DNA of 64,000 nucleotides from Phocoena phocoena (Eukaryota; Chordata; Mammalia; Artiodactyla; Phocoenidae): contig NC_089220.1 of NCBI RefSeq assembly GCF_963924675.1, forward strand, positions 161,919,270 through 161,983,269, read 5' to 3'. Shown piece by piece: positions 60,860 through 64,000 of the stretch (position 1 is the first letter of the stretch; every line of letters begins with the position of its first letter). Below the pieces are notes generated by a model. That model was given only the letters and a program-made list of their open reading frames with translations, was not told the DNA's origin and ran no database searches. The position numbers were made by a program, and so were the translations under genes.

Positions 60860-62935
60860 AGAAGGGAAGGAGATAAAAGCACTTAACAATCTTGGAATAG
60901 AAAGAAATTACCTTAACACACAAATGGCTGTATATGAAAAACCCACAACTAACGTCATACTCAACAGTGACAGACCGAAAGCCCTCTTTCATCACTTCTG
61001 TCAACATAGTACTGGAAGTCCAAGCCAGAGCAATTAGTTAAGAAAAAGAAATAAAAGCAATTCAGATTGGAAATGAACAAGTCAGATTATCTCTGTTCAC
61101 AGAAAATGTGATCCTAAATGTAGAAAACTCCAAAAGTCTATGAAAAGAATGTCAGAACAAAGAAACAAATTAAGCAAAGTTGCAGGATTCAAAATCAACA
61201 CACAAAAATCAGTTGCAAGTCTGTGCACTAACAATGAACAATCTAAAAAGGAAATAAAACAAAGTCCATTCATAATAGCCTCAAACAATATAAAATACTC
61301 AGGAATAAACATAACCAAGGTTATGAAAACAAAAAATTGTTGCTGGAAGAAATTAAAGAAGATGCAAATAAATGGAAAGACACCTCATGTTCATGGATTG
61401 GAAGAATTAATATTGTTTAGATGTCAGTAGTACCCAAAGTGATCTATAGATTCAAAGTAATCCCTCTCAAAATCCCAAGAATACTTTTTGCAGAAATAGT
61501 AAAATTCATCCTAGAATGCATATGGAATCTTAAGGGACCCTAAATATCCAAAACAATCTTGAAAAAGAACCACCTTATAGCCCTCACACTTAATGATTTC
61601 AAAACTTACTACAAAGCTACAGTAATTAAGAATATGGAATTGGCATAAAGACAGACACTAGGCCAATGAAATACAATAGAGAGCCTAGAAATTAGCCGTC
61701 TCATAGATGGTCAGATGATTTTTGACAAGGGTGCCAAGACCATTCAATGGGGAAAGAATAGTCTTTTCAACAGTGTGGTAGAAACTGGACGTCTATATGC
61801 AAAAAGATTAAATTTGGACCCCTACCTTACAGCATATCCAAAATGTACTCAAAATGGGTTAAAGACCTAAATGTAAGAGCTAGAACTATAAAACTCTTAG
61901 AAGAAAACACAGGGGAAAAGCCTCATAACATTGGATTTGGCAATGATTTTTTGGCAATCACAGGCCACAGAGAAAAACTAGATAAATTACAGCTCATTAA
62001 AATGAAAAACTTTTGTGTATCAAAGGACACCATCAGAATGAGAAGTCAGTCCATGGAATGGAAGAAAATGTTTTCAAACTATATATCTAAGACATTGACA
62101 TGCAGAATAAATAAAGAACTCGTACAATTCAACAACAAAAAACAAGCAATGAACGAAGGACCTGAATGGACATTTCTCTGGAGGAGATATCCAGATGTCC
62201 AATAAGCACATGAAAAGATGTTCAATATCATTGATCATTTGGAAAATGCAAGTCAAAAGCACAGTGAGATACCACCTCACATCTATTGGGATGGCTATTA
62301 TAAACAAACAAAACCCAAGAAAATAACAAGTATTGGCAAAGATGTTGAGAAATTGGAACACTTGTGCATTGGTGGTGGGAATGTAAAGCCTTTTTGCTTC
62401 TGTGGAAATGGTATGGCAATTCCATTCAATATTAGAAATAGAATTACTGTATAATACAGCCATTCAAATCTGGAGACATATCAAAAAGAGATGAAAAAAG
62501 GGACTCCAACAGATTTTTGTACACCCATGTTGATAACAACCTTATTCCCAATAGCCAAAAAGTGGAAGCAACCCAAGTATCCTCCAGCAGGTGAATGCAT
62601 AAATAAAATATGGTAGATACATACAGTGGAATATGATTCAGCTTTAAAAGGAAGGAGATTCTGACACATGCTACGACATGGCTGAACCTTGAGGACAATT
62701 ATACTAAGTGAAATAAACCAATCACAAAAGGACAAATATTGCATGATTCCACTTATATGAGGTACCTGGAGTAGTCAGATTTTTAGACAGAAAGTAGAAT
62801 GGTGTTTCCGAGGGGCTGAGGGGAGGGAGGAATGAAAAGTTTCAGTTGGGGAAAATGAAACAGTTGTGGACTTGGATGGTAGTGATGGTTAAAATGATGC
62901 ATTTTATATTTTGGCACAGTTTTCCAAGAAAAGCA
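60860..62935 (+). mobile_element. L1 3' third, plus strand, in the intron
   Basis: Sense ORF2 from the RT domain onward: 'ggaataga...aattaccttaacacac' at 60895, then KVAGFKINTQKSVASLCTNNE near 61180, WVKDLNVRARTIKLLEENTGE at 61850, and the 3'UTR ending 'gttaaaatgatgcattttat'. Open frames at 61140-61430 and 61843-62205 are separated by frameshifts. 5' truncated, inactive. It is co-oriented with the putative gene. Confidence 0.88.
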
Positions 62936-64000
62936 GGATTTAACATTAGGAAAGTCTACAACTGTGCCTCGTAGAACTTTCAGGAGGAAAAGAAACGTGC
63001 ATTATTAATATAGGCCCAGGCAAAATTGTGAAATAAATGGCTTGCTTTTAATACCTTCTACCTCTCCTTTTTAGAGTTCTCCTGACTCTTACAGTTTCCC
63101 TGTCTTCTAAGAACTTTATATTGTGATGATCTACTCATACTAAGTTAATCCCGAGTTCTGCATCAATTTCTTCACCGCTACCACTATTAAAATTTTTTCT
63201 ATTCCTTACCATTTTCTCAGAAGCATGCCCTATGTTAACTATCACTTGAGGATATAGTTTAATATTTTTCTCCACTTATGGTGTTAATGATTGAATCCAT
63301 GAATGGCTCTGCAGTAAAATTTTAATGAGAGAATCTGGCATGGTGGAAGCCAATTCAGAAGATAATTGGGTCTTCCAAGCAACCTCAAAGCACAACATGG
63401 AGATACCCTCTCTTTTTCACTGCAGTATGCTGGACCTGCGGGATCACAAAATTAAAAACAAAATGATGAGCTGCTCAAGTTCAAAAAGCTGAGGAACATG
63501 GATTCTCCTAAGTTCCTGCATCCCATTCCTCCTGTTCCATATGTTGTCCAGCTGCAGCATTGCTGTGGTAGCAGGAAAATCTCCACGCAGACACACTTTA
63601 GTATAGCAAGTACTATCAGATTTGAATGTAGATGTGTGGGATATGAGATTATAAAAAGCAAATCAACCACAATTCAGGAAAAATTGTTCAAATGGTTTAA
63701 AATACACAATTCTCTACTGGGAGGAAAATGAATACTTAGAAAATTTTCTGATACATTTTTGAATAATCCGGCAGTTATGAGAAGTTCATGATTGCTTTTT
63801 TAATAACAATTAGTTGAAAAATGTATGCTCATTAGATACATTTTGTAACAAAAGGAACCCCTGTTGAGACTATTCAGAAATAAAAATGTTTCATTTAGCT
63901 ATTTTTCTAGTTCTAACACTTCCAGAATACATCATCATTATCCTTGTTTATTAAAGAGAACAAAGAACATTGGAAACAGACATCAACTAAGTAATTGTAA
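62936..64000. other. Unassigned intronic sequence
   Basis: No repeat or exon recognised. The frame at 63498-63731 has no domain. Confidence 0.4.

Overview
The window looks like nuclear DNA of a cetacean (whale or dolphin). The diagnostic feature is about a dozen copies of a tRNA-Glu-derived SINE of the CHR family, with the arm that reads gcttccctggtggcgcag on one strand and caccagggaagccc on the other. These sit beside artiodactyl/cetacean-type L1 LINEs and old shared mammalian repeats (L2, MIR, MER5A, MLT1-like LTRs). No bacterial or phage gene organisation is present. Almost every open frame is a chance frame, or a frame inside a repeat. Family names are given from memory of the consensus sequences and were not checked by a search.

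Layout. 1-3.6 kb: AT-rich DNA with one CHR SINE. 3.68-9.74 kb: a near full-length L1 on the minus strand, with 3'UTR, broken ORF2, ORF1, long 5'UTR and a 16-bp target-site duplication. 10-13 kb: old repeats and a second SINE. 13.1-16.1 kb: old L1 remnants plus a degenerate GC-rich tandem array. 16-20.9 kb: largely repeat-poor DNA with MIRs, an L1 tail and a well-delimited MER5A. 21.0-22.67 kb: a nuclear copy of mitochondrial DNA (end of COX1, tRNA-Ser(UCN), tRNA-Asp, COX2, tRNA-Lys, start of ATP8), all disabled. 23.2-27.9 kb: L2, SINE and an old L1. 28-41 kb: MLT1-like LTRs, MIRs, an L2 reverse-transcriptase remnant and SINEs, including two stacked at one target site. 44.5-46.8 kb: sequence with a good candidate endogenous-retrovirus LTR on the minus strand. 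46.8-51.2 kb: L1 remnants. 52-54.5 kb: a cluster of young-looking SINEs, two of which share a single outer target-site duplication. 60.9-62.9 kb: a plus-strand L1 fragment.

Only one stretch looks like part of a cellular protein-coding gene: a plus-strand exon at 56904-57081. It encodes a signal peptide followed by an LDL-receptor class A module and ends in a phase-1 GTAAGT donor. It resembles the start of a MAM/LDLa protein, most likely MALRD1. The rest of the window would then be the 5' flank of that gene (1-56.9 kb) and the beginning of its first coding intron (57.1 kb to the end). I found no operon, CRISPR array, defence locus or other undescribed multi-gene system.
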